Shown: positions 42,035-51,225, numbered from the stretch's first letter. The stretch: 64,000 nt of DNA from Streptomyces sp. NBC_00659 (GCF_036226925.1 NZ_CP109031.1:9238001-9302000); one strand, 5' to 3'. The notes: generated by a model from the letters alone, not told the origin. A program made the numbers and translations.

Positions 42035-43196
42035 ACGCCGCCCTCACTGCGAGCACCAACACGTCGAAGGTCCACGGCACGCACGGCCCGGCCGCGAGTC
42101 AGCGGTCGTTCCGTCGAAAGAGCGGTGGCTGAGTCGTAACGGCCTCAAGACGGGACTCGGCAGCGTCAGGCGATTTCTGGCGCTGGCCGATTGAGCCGTG
42201 ACCAACGACGACATCGAGCGGTCCGCCCTGGGCAACGACGTTGAACCGGCCGACTCGGCCGAGACACCCGACTGAACGACGAGCCAGACGAGTCGGTCTG
42301 CGGCAACATCCGCGGCGTAGCGGCACCATCCGCCACCCGAAACGTACCTGCCGGGGATCGACGGCAGTCCCTCTGACAGCCTGCGGGCCTCCGGCGGCGA
42401 GCAGCTGCTGGGAAGGCGGGCGCTGTGTCGTCGGCGGCCGCGACGTCGGCGACGCCCAGGCCCGGCCAGCCTACGTGCGTCTCGTTGACCGGGTCCATGT
42501 ACGGCATTACGCCCGGGCGTCCCGGGAGGGTCCGAGGAGAACGGCATCGAGCTCGCGGGACGTCGAAGCCGGACCTTCGGCCTCGCACTCATCGGCCGCC
42601 CATGCTGCATCGGACCGAAGCAGCGCATGACACGAAACCGGCAGGGGAAGGCAGAACACCTCCCTGCGGAATGCGTTTCCGCTGTCGGCCGGGGGTGCCG
42701 TCGAGGTCGAGCAGGGCGAGGGGCCGGTGGGCGGCCGACGCCCGGCCGGTACAGGGCGCGGGCCCATCAGGGCCTGCCGTCGGCTCGATCCTCCTTCTTC
42801 GAGGCCCGCAGGCTGGTGAAGGTCGTCACCGCGAGCACCAGGAAGATGAAGGCGAGCGAGAAGGGGATGCCGATCACGGGGACCGGTACCCCGGACTCGT
42901 GCAGAGCGTGCAGCACCAGTTTGACGCCGATGAAGCCGAGGATGATCGCCAGCCCGTACGTGAGGTGGACGAGCCTCTTGAGCAGGCCGCCGATGAGGAA
43001 GTACAGCTGGCGCAGGCCCATCAGGGCGAACGCGTTGGCTGTGAAGACGATGTACGGCTCCTCGGTCAGTCCGTAGATGGCCGGGATGGAGTCCAGCGCG
43101 AACAGCAGGTCCGTGGAGCCGATCGCCAGCATGACCACCAGCATCGGGGTCATCACGCGTCTGCCGTTCTGCCGGACCCACAGCTTGGTGCCGTGG
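42035..43196. repeat. Long imperfect direct repeat, right copy
   Basis: This block starts inside a truncated DUF5302 (last ~33 codons, 42035-42132), keeps a decayed spacer and runs into the intact TerC gene. The first ~140 bp are nearly identical to 7054 onwards. The partner at 7054-8383 is in the same orientation about 35 kb away. Confidence 0.85.
42166..42498 (-). pseudogene. DUF6207-like remnant, right repeat copy
   Basis: The frame begins MDPVNETHVGWPGLGVADVAAADDTAPAF and then loses the family pattern through a frame change (PAAARRRRPAG instead of FQQLLAADRWA). It corresponds to 7185-7589 in the left repeat and lacks the valine run seen there. Confidence 0.4.
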
Positions 43197-43729
43197 TAGC
43201 GGTCGGCCACCCCGAAGTGCCGTTCGACGGCCTTGAGCAGCTTGCTCTCCTCGTACTCCTCGACGTCGTGGCCCGTACGGGCGTCCTGGAGCAGCTTCCA
43301 CGCGGTCCAGATCAGGAACGCCCCGAAGACGTAGAAGACCCAGGAGAACGTCGAGATCATCGCGGCGCCGAGCGCGATGAAGATCGCGCGCAGGACCAGT
43401 GCCACGAGCACACCGACCATCAGGACGCGCTGCTGGTACTGGGAGGGCACGGCGAATTTCGCCATGATCAGGACGAACACGAAGAGGTTGTCGACGCTGA
43501 GGGACTTCTCCGTGATGTATCCGGCGAAGAATTCCCCCGCAGGACCGGTCCCCGAGAAGACCAGCAGCCCGAGGCCGAACACCGTGGCCAGGGTGACCCA
43601 GACCAGGCTCCAGATGCCGGCTTCCTTGAAGGAGACGTCGTGGGGTTTGCGTCCGATGAAGAAGTCCGCGCCGATGAGAAGGCACAGGGCCGCGATGGTC
43701 AGCGCCCACACGTCAAAGGAGACGTCCAT
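42767..43729 (-). CDS. TerC/Alx family integral membrane protein
   Basis: The 320-residue protein has about eight hydrophobic segments. It carries the TerC signature EKSLSVDNLFVFVLIMAKFA and a second ALDSIPAIYGLTEEP block, both with membrane-embedded acidic residues. It ends with a charged tail. GGAGGAACC precedes the ATG. TerC proteins are linked to tellurite resistance and to Mn2+ efflux that supports metalation of exported proteins. No other ter genes are nearby. A truncated copy lies at 8064-8388. Confidence 0.93.
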   Translation of the reverse strand: MDVSFDVWALTIAALCLLIGADFFIGRKPHDVSFKEAGIWSLVWVTLATVFGLGLLVFSGTGPAGEFFAGYITEKSLSVDNLFVFVLIMAKFAVPSQYQQRVLMVGVLVALVLRAIFIALGAAMISTFSWVFYVFGAFLIWTAWKLLQDARTGHDVEEYEESKLLKAVERHFGVADRYHGTKLWVRQNGRRVMTPMLVVMLAIGSTDLLFALDSIPAIYGLTEEPYIVFTANAFALMGLRQLYFLIGGLLKRLVHLTYGLAIILGFIGVKLVLHALHESGVPVPVIGIPFSLAFIFLVLAVTTFTSLRASKKEDRADGRP

Positions 43730-44044
43730 GGTTCCTCCGGGCCCGGTCACAGGAGTCAGGGGCCCCGGAGAACGGGACCACTGTGCGCAACCTAGACCGA
43801 GGACCGGGAGCGACACGCGCACCGCACCGAGTGGGCCGGTCCGGACCTCGGCCGGACGGGAATCCTGAGGCGCTCCACGCGCGGCACGGGCCTTCCACAA
43901 CAGGGCCTTCCACAACAGGGACGGGCACCTCGACGTTCCTCAACGGCACATCGAGGAGATCGCCGGCGAACACGTGCGCTTGGGCCAGTCGCTCAGCAAC
44001 CCGCGCCGACGCCGGGCGCGCCCGGGCCAGGAGAGGCCAGCTTT
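43730..44044. other. Intergenic region with two 15-bp tandem units
   Basis: No gene is supported. GGGCCTTCCACAACA occurs twice in tandem at 43888-43902 and 43903-43917. The TerC promoter should lie at the left end. Confidence 0.5.
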
Positions 44045-44554
44045 TCAGAGGATGCCACGCAGGTCGACGACTGGCTGGTCCGCCAGCAGGTAGGTGCGGT
44101 AGCGGCCCTCAGCGAACATCTCCCGCAGATACATGCCGGGAAAGTCCAGGACATCGCGCCGGTCGGCCAGTGCTATCCGGACTTGATAGCGGCTGTCGCC
44201 GTCGAGGACGAGCACGTCGCAGCCGTGCGGCTCCGGTGCCTCGATGCCGATCAGGGTAATGCGGTCTTCGGCCATCTGATCGACCCATGCGGCCAGGTCG
44301 TCGAGCAGCCACGCCATGTTCATCCAGGCCGGCGCGTTGGCTCCGGGCTGCCAGTCGTACGTGCGGCGTGCCTCGCGTCCGGTTCCGGGCGGCTCGCCTT
44401 CGAAGTAGACAGGCGGCTCTGATGGGCCGCTGACTTCGGTGAATTCGATGGCGCGGGACCGGAGCGTGAGCTTGGTGACGCGAAATCGGTCAAGGCCGAG
44501 GTCAAAGGCGACCTCTGCTGCATGGGTGAGGAATTCGCTGTCCTGATCGGCCAC
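44045..44554 (-). CDS. Hypothetical protein
   Basis: The ~169-residue protein includes FLTHAAEVAFDLGLDRFRVT, WMNMAWLLDDLAAWVDQMAE, HGCDVLVLDGDSRYQVRIAL and LLADQPVVDLRGIL. It is acidic, cytosolic and of mixed alpha/beta composition, with good codon bias. The family is not recognised. The GTG at 44554 follows AGGAAG by 9 bp; upstream sequence is Pro/Ser-rich and non-conserved. Confidence 0.6.
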   Translation of the reverse strand: MADQDSEFLTHAAEVAFDLGLDRFRVTKLTLRSRAIEFTEVSGPSEPPVYFEGEPPGTGREARRTYDWQPGANAPAWMNMAWLLDDLAAWVDQMAEDRITLIGIEAPEPHGCDVLVLDGDSRYQVRIALADRRDVLDFPGMYLREMFAEGRYRTYLLADQPVVDLRGIL

Positions 44555-44621
44555 GAACGTGTCTTCCTGGGCGTCGGAGAGCCGCCCCCGACCGGCGGGG
44601 GCGGCAGTGCAGATCGAAGTC

Positions 44622-45041
44622 CTACCGGAGTCGGTTGCAGGACCCGACGTAGCGGTACCGGTCTTCAGTGGCGGAGACGGGGATGGTCCAGGCGAGGGGA
44701 CTGTAGGAGGCGGCCAGTCTTTCACTGCCGGAGGCGGTCAGTGCGGCTGCCGGCGCTGTGGCGGACACGGAGTTCGCCAGCGGCTGGTAGGAGCTCAGGT
44801 ACGTCTCGGTGCCGTCGACAGTGTCGCCCTCGTCTGCCGGAGCACTGCCGTCCACGGGCGTGTTCTCGTCCTCGAGGTCAGCCTCGTCCACGATCTCGTC
44901 CGATGGAGCCTGAGAATTGTCGGGAGCGTCCTCCTCCGGGACGGTCTCCTCCTCGGAAGTGGCAAGGGAGTGGTTCTCCCTGGCCGGCGTCGTACTGACC
45001 CAGTTCGGCCCGGGTCGGCACAGTGGAGACGGGCGTGCCAC
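44622..45041 (-). CDS. Hypothetical acidic protein (possibly truncated)
   Basis: A ~139-codon frame contains a long acidic, disordered segment (SEEETVPEEDAPDNSQAPSD, DEADLEDENTPVDGS) followed by SSYQPLANSVSATAPAAALT. No domain is recognised. The start is uncertain and the N-terminus looks non-native, so this may be the tail of a broken gene. Confidence 0.35.
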   Translation of the reverse strand: MARPSPLCRPGPNWVSTTPARENHSLATSEEETVPEEDAPDNSQAPSDEIVDEADLEDENTPVDGSAPADEGDTVDGTETYLSSYQPLANSVSATAPAAALTASGSERLAASYSPLAWTIPVSATEDRYRYVGSCNRLR

Positions 45042-45082
45042 GAACCGCCGGAATCGGAGAGCTCGTCCTGGCTACCCGTCCT

Positions 45083-45292
45083 TCACGCTCGCTGTTGTTC
45101 GGGCACGTCAGGTGGGCCGAGCACGATCGTCCACCGGTGGGCGAGCACCGCGTTCTCCTCGGGTGTGAGCAGCTCGGGGGCTCCGAGTGCCAGCGCGGCT
45201 GCGTACGCCGCATCGAAGGCCCGCAGCCAGGCCGGATCGCTGAGGACCTCAACCCCATCTCCCTCATCCCGACCGAACAACTGCGGGCCCAC
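45083..45292 (-). CDS. Small hypothetical protein (possibly 5'-truncated)
   Basis: The 69 codons read MGPQLFGRDEGDGVEVLSDP, then AFDAAYAAALALGAPELLTP and NAVLAHRWTIVLGPPDVPEQ. The composition is protein-like. In-frame upstream sequence (LTTLNEVIAEAAHR) also looks coding but lacks an ATG or GTG, so the true start may be lost. Confidence 0.4.
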   Translation of the reverse strand: MGPQLFGRDEGDGVEVLSDPAWLRAFDAAYAAALALGAPELLTPEENAVLAHRWTIVLGPPDVPEQQRA

Positions 45293-45460
45293 GCGGTGAG
45301 CGGCCTCCGCGATTACCTCGTTGAGCGTCGTCAGAGCGCATCCGACCGGTGAACCAGTGTGATGGTCCCGCGGCCAACGAGCCCACAGCGTTCATGTCAG
45401 AGGCCCGTCGCCTTCGACTGACAGCGCGGCAAGAGCATCGACCTGAGCGCCGGTCAGCGT

Positions 45461-45748
45461 TCACGTCTGGGTGATCACCCATTCCACGACGTCCCCGTGA
45501 GGTCCGGCGACCAGCCATGCGGGCACCTGCTCTGTGACTGTGAAGCCCCGGCAGCGCACCCATCTGTGGACCGGCAGCGGCCGCATCGGCTCGAGATCGG
45601 CGACGCGCCACAGGCTGGACGGCCACAGCAGGACATCGGTGGCGATCTGGTTCACCAACAGCCCCTGGTCGCCGACCGACTGCCGGTTCGTCCGTCGCCC
45701 GGTACGGCGCTCACGAGCAGCGAGCACCTTGTCGGGAGCGAAGGACAC
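45461..45748 (-). CDS. Small hypothetical protein
   Basis: The ~95-residue product has VGDQGLLVNQIATDVLLWPS, then SLWRVADLEPMRPLPVHRWV and VPAWLVAGPHGDVVEWVITQ. The C-terminal two thirds look like a folded beta-rich domain. No family is recognised and the basic N-terminus may be non-coding. Confidence 0.4.
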   Translation of the reverse strand: MSFAPDKVLAARERRTGRRTNRQSVGDQGLLVNQIATDVLLWPSSLWRVADLEPMRPLPVHRWVRCRGFTVTEQVPAWLVAGPHGDVVEWVITQT

Positions 45749-46078
45749 GCGCCCCCAGGCACAGGCTCCGGCTCGCCGTAAAAGTCTTCGGCGTCGTACA
45801 AGGCGAAGAAGGACACGCGGTCACAGTACGCACTCCAACGCAGCGGCCGCCGGGACGGTGCGGGGGTGAGTGGGAATGCGGTTCGTTCGGTGTAGTCGAG
45901 CAGGTTGTAGGTCTCTGCGGGGGTGTCGTTTCCGTACGAGTCGATTCGTCGTCGCGCTTCCCGTGTCTCCGCACTGTGGTCGACTTCCCGGGTCTGGCGG
46001 TGCGACCGCGCTGCGCTCCTGATTGGCAGCCGGCCAGTGGACCGCGGAGACCGCAGGTTGCGCCGCTAAGCTGCTTCG
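45749..46078. other. Intergenic region, no gene seen
   Basis: These 330 bp separate a leftward hypothetical gene from the rightward RNA ligase-like gene. No convincing feature was found. Confidence 0.45.
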
Positions 46079-46612
46079 GTGCGCACGGTTGAGGTCTTGT
46101 TGGATGAGGCGGCAGATCTCGCGGTCCGGGCGGCTTGGCGGCGGCTCGCGGATGCGGGTCTGCCCAGTCAGGCGCGCCATCGCTCACCGACCAACAGCCC
46201 GCACGTCACGCTGGCTTCCTGTCCCGAGCTGACCGCTCCGATCCGCTGGGAGCTCGGCGAGGTGGCCGCCGCGCTGCCCCTGCACGTGCGGGTTTCCGGT
46301 GTGGTCCGTTTCGAGCGGCCCACCTCGGTGCTGGCCTGGGCCCTTGATCTCGATTCCGCCTTGGCCGGCTTGCACGGCCGGGTGTGGGACGCGGTGACCT
46401 CGGACAGCCCACCCGAGACCCTCAACCCCCTCCACGACCCCACGCGCTGGAGCCCGCACATCACCCTCGGCCGTTCCCCGCGGGCGGGCGTGTTCGCCGA
46501 CCGGCGGATCCCCGCTCTGCTGCCGGCGCCGCCGTTGTCGGTCCGGCTCACCACTCTGCGCAGTTACGACACCGAGACGGGTGCTGTGGAGGTGTTGGAG
46601 TCCCGTTCCTGA
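46079..46612 (+). CDS. 2'-5' RNA ligase-like (2H phosphoesterase) protein
   Basis: The 177-residue protein has two HxT/S motifs, HVTLAS near residue 40 and HITLGR near residue 125, symmetrically placed as in 2H phosphoesterases and bacterial 2'-5' RNA ligases. The start is a GTG directly at RTVEVLLDEAAD. Family members act on 2',3'-cyclic phosphates or RNA ends. It is a monocistronic gene converging with a DHA2 exporter. Confidence 0.82.
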   Translation: MRTVEVLLDEAADLAVRAAWRRLADAGLPSQARHRSPTNSPHVTLASCPELTAPIRWELGEVAAALPLHVRVSGVVRFERPTSVLAWALDLDSALAGLHGRVWDAVTSDSPPETLNPLHDPTRWSPHITLGRSPRAGVFADRRIPALLPAPPLSVRLTTLRSYDTETGAVEVLESRS

Positions 46613-46739
46613 GGCGGCTGTGCCCCTCGATGATCGGTGTGCGCCGATGGGGTGGCCCGAGCCGACGTTGCCGGTGGATGACCGGGCGGGAGGCGTCTGT
46701 TCGCGCGGACAGGGCGGCGTGACCATTGAGCAGGACGAT

Positions 46740-48170
46740 CTACGGGCCGGGAACGTTGTGTTCGGATTTCGGGGGTACGCATCGCCATGCGAGGCCGGCG
46801 GCGGTCAGGTAGGCGAGTGCGCCGATGGCCATGCTGACGCGGATTCCCTGGCCGTAGGTGGTGGCGGTGGCGAGGAGGGTGCCGCCGAGGGCGAGGCCTG
46901 TGGCGCTGCCCACCTGGCGGGCGGTGTTGAAGAGGGCGGAAGCCGTCCCTGAGTAGGCCGGTGGTGCGGCGCCCATGACGGTGGAGGTTGTGCCGGTGAG
47001 TGCGAAGGAGGTGCCGAATCCCGCTGCCATCATGGGGAGGATGAGCAGGGGGTAGGCGGGTTCGGCTCCTGCTGCGGTCCAGCTCGCCAGGCCCGCGGAG
47101 GCCAGGAGCATCCCGGTGATCACCAGGGGCCGGTCTCCGGTGCGGCGAGCGAGGCGGGCCGACACGACGGAGGCGAACATAGTCATGGCAACCGCGGGGA
47201 GCAGCGCCACCCCGGTTTCGAGCGCGCTGAAGCCGCGCTGGTGCTGGAAGTACAGGCTGGCGGTGAACACCATGGCGTAGAAGCCGAAGTTGAACAGCAG
47301 GCCGATGGCGGTGCCGCCGCCCAGTGCGCGGGAACACAGCAGGTCCAGCGGGACGGCGGGAGATCGCGCGAGCCGTTCGCGAACGACGAAGGCGGCGGCT
47401 GCCAGGACGGACAGGCTTGCCGCGGCGAGGACGGCCGGTGCGGTCCAGCCGCGTCGTCCGGCCTCGTTGAGTGCGGTCGTCAGGAAGGCCACGGCGGTCA
47501 CCACCGCACACTGCGCGGGCCAGTCGATGGCGCGGGAGAGCAGTCGGGGGGAATTCTCCACGTGGCGCAGCGTCAGCACCAGGCAGACGATGCCGACCGG
47601 CAGATTGATCAGGAACACCCATCGCCAGCCCACTGTGGAGACGAGTAGTCCGCCCAGCAGCGGACCGGCCGAGGCCGCGATGCCGGCCATGGATCCCCAC
47701 AGGCCGAAGGCTCTCGAACGAGCCGCCGGAGCGTGATACGCCTGCCGGAGCAGCGCCAGCGACCCGGGCACGATCAACGCCGCGCCCAGTCCCTCCACCA
47801 GACGGGCCGTGGTAAGGAATGGAGCATTGGGAGCGAGAGCGCAGGCGGCGGAGGACAGCGTGAACACGGCCACGCCCGTGCAGAAGATCCGGCGGTTTCC
47901 CCATCGGTCACCCATTGCGCCGCCCAGCAGCAGAAAGCCGGCGAACACCAGGGTGTATCCGTCGGTGATCCACTGGATGCCCGTCACGGAAGCCGACATC
48001 TCCCGGCCGATCACCGGCGCCGCGACGCTGACGACGGTGACGTCGAGGATCACCATGAAGTACCCGGCGCATACAGCGAGCAGCGGGGCCAAGGACTGCT
48101 CCTTGTTGTGCCTGCCGGGTCGGCCGGGGGAGACGGAGGCTCCATCATCGACCGGTTCTGCGAACGCCAT
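46740..48170 (-). CDS. DHA2 family (14-TMS) MFS drug exporter
   Basis: The 476-residue protein has about 14 hydrophobic segments and the DHA2 motifs LDVTVVSVAAPVIGREM in helix 1, GGAMGDRWGNRRIFC (motif A) and GSMAGIAASAGPLLGGLLV (motif C-like). This family exports antibiotics and cationic drugs by proton antiport. The ATG at 48170 opens the soluble N-terminus; upstream in-frame sequence is non-conserved. No regulator gene is adjacent, although an imperfect inverted repeat (CATCC-N11-GGATG) lies just upstream at about 48182-48202. Confidence 0.9.
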   Translation of the reverse strand: MAFAEPVDDGASVSPGRPGRHNKEQSLAPLLAVCAGYFMVILDVTVVSVAAPVIGREMSASVTGIQWITDGYTLVFAGFLLLGGAMGDRWGNRRIFCTGVAVFTLSSAACALAPNAPFLTTARLVEGLGAALIVPGSLALLRQAYHAPAARSRAFGLWGSMAGIAASAGPLLGGLLVSTVGWRWVFLINLPVGIVCLVLTLRHVENSPRLLSRAIDWPAQCAVVTAVAFLTTALNEAGRRGWTAPAVLAAASLSVLAAAAFVVRERLARSPAVPLDLLCSRALGGGTAIGLLFNFGFYAMVFTASLYFQHQRGFSALETGVALLPAVAMTMFASVVSARLARRTGDRPLVITGMLLASAGLASWTAAGAEPAYPLLILPMMAAGFGTSFALTGTTSTVMGAAPPAYSGTASALFNTARQVGSATGLALGGTLLATATTYGQGIRVSMAIGALAYLTAAGLAWRCVPPKSEHNVPGP

Positions 48171-49157
48171 ACGCTCGGCCCCATCCTGTACAGAATTGGA
48201 TGAAGGCCACAATAATTTGGAGACCATGACATATCCCGTTCCATGCGTGTGGCGCACGGTGTTGATGGGGCGTAGGGAAGCGACGCGGCCCAGGGGCCAG
48301 GGCAGTGAATTGATCTTTAATGGCGTGTCCTTGGCATCCCCGGATCGAGGCGCCAGGCATTGGGGTCCCTGGGGAGGGAGCAGCGCCCCCGCTACCCCCC
48401 GACTCCCGTGCCGGCGCCACGCGCCCTTGATCGAAGCGTTTGTGCAGGTCAGCCCCGGCACCCGGAATTCCGGGTGCCGGGGCCGACAGAGGCCAGGGAT
48501 CACGCCGGTTCATGGTCTTTCGGCTGAGGGAAGGCCGGTTGTACCCGTCGTCGGCCCGCGGGGCTGACCGGCCCGCTCACCGTGAGCCGGATCTGTCCCG
48601 CCCTGCAGAACGGCACCCCAACTCCCGCCCCGCTTCTGGGGTTTCCCGGACGGCCCTGCTGAGATCGCCCCTGTCCGAGTGGCCCTTCGCCTCGTCGAGG
48701 AGCCTTCGATGTCCCAGCGCCCGTCCGTGATCCGCGCCTCCGCCCGCCCCGGCAGCTCCACCCGTCCCGGCGAGGACCTCGCCGCGCGCCCGTAACGGCG
48801 CCGAATGCCGGCACGACATACACCGCCTGGACTCCGGGCGGGTGTCGCCATCTCCGGGCCACAACAGCACCGCCCCGTTGCGTCGTTCGCCCCCCGGGTG
48901 CAGGGCATCACACTCCGCGCCGCGGCCTACGGGACGGGCCGCCGCTTGCGCTCGGGGGACCGCCCGGCGGTGCGTCGACGACACCGTGGCGCTTATGTGA
49001 CTATTTACGCTCAATGAGAAATTAATTTGCATTCCTTAAGAGTCCGGTGTTCTGTGCCGATTTGGCCCAGCCCGAGAGTGAGGATCAGTGCGTGCCCGGC
49101 CGAACGGTCCGGGCGGTGCCGGGGCGTCAACTCCGATACGTACGGAAAGGTCTGAAC
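48171..49157. other. Long gene-poor region
   Basis: In these ~990 bp no gene is supported on either strand. The left end should hold the exporter promoter. An AT-rich stretch near 48990-49050 probably contains the promoter of the His-rich secreted protein gene. Confidence 0.5.
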
Positions 49158-49421
49158 ATGATCAACGGGTTGAAGAGGGCCGCGGCCCTGGGAGCGGTGA
49201 CAGTGGCCCTGGCCGCGGGCGCGGTCGTCGGAACGGTCGGAACCGCGTCGGCCGCCCCGCGGGACCACCACCGGCCGTCGGCGGCGCCGCACCACTGCGT
49301 GAAGGTGGCGGGCCACTGGGCACGGCAGTGGCACCCGGCCTACCGGGACCGGCACCACCACTGGCACCCCGGCCACTGGACCCGCGTCTGGGTCCCCGCC
49401 CACAAGGAGTGCCGCCGCTGA
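49158..49421 (+). CDS. Small His-rich secreted protein
   Basis: The 87-residue product starts MINGLKRAAALGAVTVALAA and continues to a TASAA cleavage site near residue 43. The mature ~45 residues are rich in His (13), Trp and Arg (GHWARQWHPAYRDRHHHWHP), with two Cys. A divalent-metal binding role is plausible but unproven. GGAAAGG precedes the ATG, and two tandem hairpins follow the stop. Confidence 0.8.
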   Translation: MINGLKRAAALGAVTVALAAGAVVGTVGTASAAPRDHHRPSAAPHHCVKVAGHWARQWHPAYRDRHHHWHPGHWTRVWVPAHKECRR

Positions 49422-49438
49422 CCCCGTAGCCGACACCG

Positions 49439-49519
49439 GCATCCGCCCCTGGAAGCGGATGCGATCCAAACCGGAACCGGCCCCGACGCGTCCTTCGAAG
49501 GCACGCCGGGGCCGGTTCC
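49439..49519 (+). terminator. Two tandem terminator hairpins
   Basis: GCATCCGC / GCGGATGC (49439-49462) forms a perfect 8-bp stem. GGAACCGGCCCCG / CGGGGCCGGTTCC (49473-49519) forms a perfect 13-bp stem with an inner CCTTCGAAGG palindrome. Both lie within 100 bp of the stop codon of the His-rich protein gene. Confidence 0.85.
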
Positions 49520-49595
49520 GTCAGGTCGCAGCCGCACTTCGGGCGGGCCACGCATGTGTTGTGTTCCTCTGTCCCTCACGGGCTCGGCTCGCCCG

Positions 49596-50483
49596 CTACT
49601 CCTTGTCCTCGTCCGTGGCCGCGTCCCAGGACGGCAGGGTCGTTCCGGTCACCGTCGTTATCCGAAGCACCTCACATCCCATGAGCCGGACAGCGGCGAC
49701 GAGACGCCGGCGAACCTGTTTGCTGTCCTCGGGTGGGAAGTCGATTCGGATCTGGTGAGGCCGGGACGCGTCGTAGGTCAGCAGCCAGTCGGCATCGACC
49801 ATCGCGAAGTGGTCTTGTCTCGCCTCGTCGTGCTCGGAGTGCCACGAGCCCCGGTCCGTGGTGGGAGCCAGCGTCTCGCGCAGGATCCGTAGCCGATCGG
49901 GGTGGGACAAGGGGCCTTCGGACAGCCGCAGGCACCGGTGGGTCCGGGTACGGAAGGCGTTGAACCACGGCGCCAGGTTCGGCTCCATGCTTCCGGGCAA
50001 GCCGGAGCTCACGCGCCCGCCGACCCAGCTCTCGAGAAACTCGGCCGCGCCCATCCGATGGGTCTCGTACCAGCCCTCGCTGCTCCACACCACCACAGGC
50101 CACTGCTCCGGAACCCCGTCGGTGAGCCAGCACAGTCGGTCGGCGTCCATGGTGGTGCCCCAGATCAGCAGCCCACCCGGAGCGGGGTGCAGTGGATATG
50201 GGTAGCGCTCAGGGTCCCCTTCCGGAGATCCCGTGGGGTGGGGAATCTGCCACTGGATGCCGTTGTGCTTGTTGGTTCCGAACGGAGTCCGGAGGTAGAG
50301 GAAATCGCAGAACTCGCCCCAGCCGTAGGCTTCGACAAGTCGCTTGTAGTCTTCCGGCAGCCGGGTCCCGATCACGGTCTCGGCGGTGATCCAGTCCCCG
50401 TGGGCGTCCACGGGCGCGGCCGGCGGCGGCACGAGCCGGACCAACCGGTCGCAGTTCGCCGCGTTGGGCTTCGCATCGGCCAT
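49596..50483 (-). CDS. SMI1/KNR4 (SUKH) family protein
   Basis: The 295-residue cytosolic protein has IGTRLPEDYKRLVEAYGWGEFCDFLYLRTP, the first SUKH block, and GGLLIWGTTMDADRLCWLTDG with WPVVVWSSEGWYETH, the second. SUKH proteins in bacteria mostly act as immunity proteins against polymorphic toxins, including nucleases. A ~120-residue C-terminal extension (DHFAMVDADWLLTYDASRPH, VRRRLVAAVRLMGCEVLRIT) is unassigned. No toxin is adjacent. Confidence 0.82.
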   Translation of the reverse strand: MADAKPNAANCDRLVRLVPPPAAPVDAHGDWITAETVIGTRLPEDYKRLVEAYGWGEFCDFLYLRTPFGTNKHNGIQWQIPHPTGSPEGDPERYPYPLHPAPGGLLIWGTTMDADRLCWLTDGVPEQWPVVVWSSEGWYETHRMGAAEFLESWVGGRVSSGLPGSMEPNLAPWFNAFRTRTHRCLRLSEGPLSHPDRLRILRETLAPTTDRGSWHSEHDEARQDHFAMVDADWLLTYDASRPHQIRIDFPPEDSKQVRRRLVAAVRLMGCEVLRITTVTGTTLPSWDAATDEDKE

Positions 50484-50694
50484 GGCGGGAGCATAGGCAT
50501 CCCCCGGCGATGAGATCGAAGAGATTCCAGGCCGGCGGTGGAGCGTTCGCCCGGATCTGTTCGCGGCAGTCCGTCCGGAGTGGTGAGGGAGAGCGAACGG
50601 GCGTGTTCTGACCCTTGCGGCTCATCGGCTGCGCCGCTGCACATCGAACTCTGCCGACGCCTGGTCAGCGCTCCATTGCGCCGACCTCGCGGTC

Positions 50695-50759
50695 CTTGCG
50701 CAATGAAAGGTTGCGCATCCCTAGTGCGAGGGCTAGGGTGATACGCAACCGATGGTTGC
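50695..50759. promoter_or_regulatory. Palindromic control region of ArsR operon
   Basis: Three palindromes overlap: TTGCGCAA at 50695-50702; a long one with arms GGTTGCG...CGCAACC (50709-50750) and inner CCTAG/CTAGG; and GCAACC-GAT-GGTTGC (50745-50759). GGTTGC/GCAACC half-sites therefore occur several times before the SRPBCC start at 50776, as expected for an ArsR-type operator. Confidence 0.6.
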
Positions 50760-50775
50760 TTATTGGAGGTACGTG

Positions 50776-51225
50776 GTGGAGTTCGGAAAGTTGGAACGCG
50801 AGATCCGGATCGATGCCGCACCGGAGATCGTGTTCGATGTCGTGAGTCGTCCCGAGCACATCAAGATGTGGTGGTCCGACGACGCGTCGTTCGATCCCGC
50901 GCCGGGCGCGGTCGGCGAACTGGTCTGGGGCGACCGCGCCGCGGTGGAGCGGATCGTCGTCGTCGACGTGGATCCGCCGCGCAAGTTCGCCTTCCGCTGG
51001 GTCGCCGAAGATGGGCAACTGCCCGCTGCCGACAACTCCCTCCTGGTCACCATCGAGCTCGAGCCCTCCGGTGACGGCACGATTCTGCGCCTCACCGAGA
51101 GCGGCTGGCGAGAGAAGGGGTGGGAAGCCGCCGTGCTCGAGGAAGCCTTCCACGACCACGAGCGCGGTTGGGACATGTTCCTGCCCAAGCTGCAGGGCTA
51201 CGCCCCTTCCGTGGTGGCGCAATGA
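50776..51225 (+). CDS. SRPBCC (AHSA1-type) protein
   Basis: The 149-residue protein has the helix-grip pattern of AHSA1/activator-like SRPBCC proteins: KLEREIRIDAAPEIVFDVVS, PEHIKMWWSDDASFDPAPGA, FAFRWVAEDG and LEEAFHDHERGWDMFLPKL. Such proteins bind small hydrophobic ligands. GGAGG lies 7 bp before the GTG at 50776. Its last bases overlap the ArsR start (ATGA). ArsR-SRPBCC pairs are common in actinobacteria, and the pair is probably ligand-responsive. Confidence 0.87.
   Translation: MEFGKLEREIRIDAAPEIVFDVVSRPEHIKMWWSDDASFDPAPGAVGELVWGDRAAVERIVVVDVDPPRKFAFRWVAEDGQLPAADNSLLVTIELEPSGDGTILRLTESGWREKGWEAAVLEEAFHDHERGWDMFLPKLQGYAPSVVAQ

Noticed and set aside
44559..45299. 246-codon rightward frame
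   Set aside because: It is Gly/Val/Arg-rich without motifs. The leftward frames here have better composition, although they too are only moderately supported.
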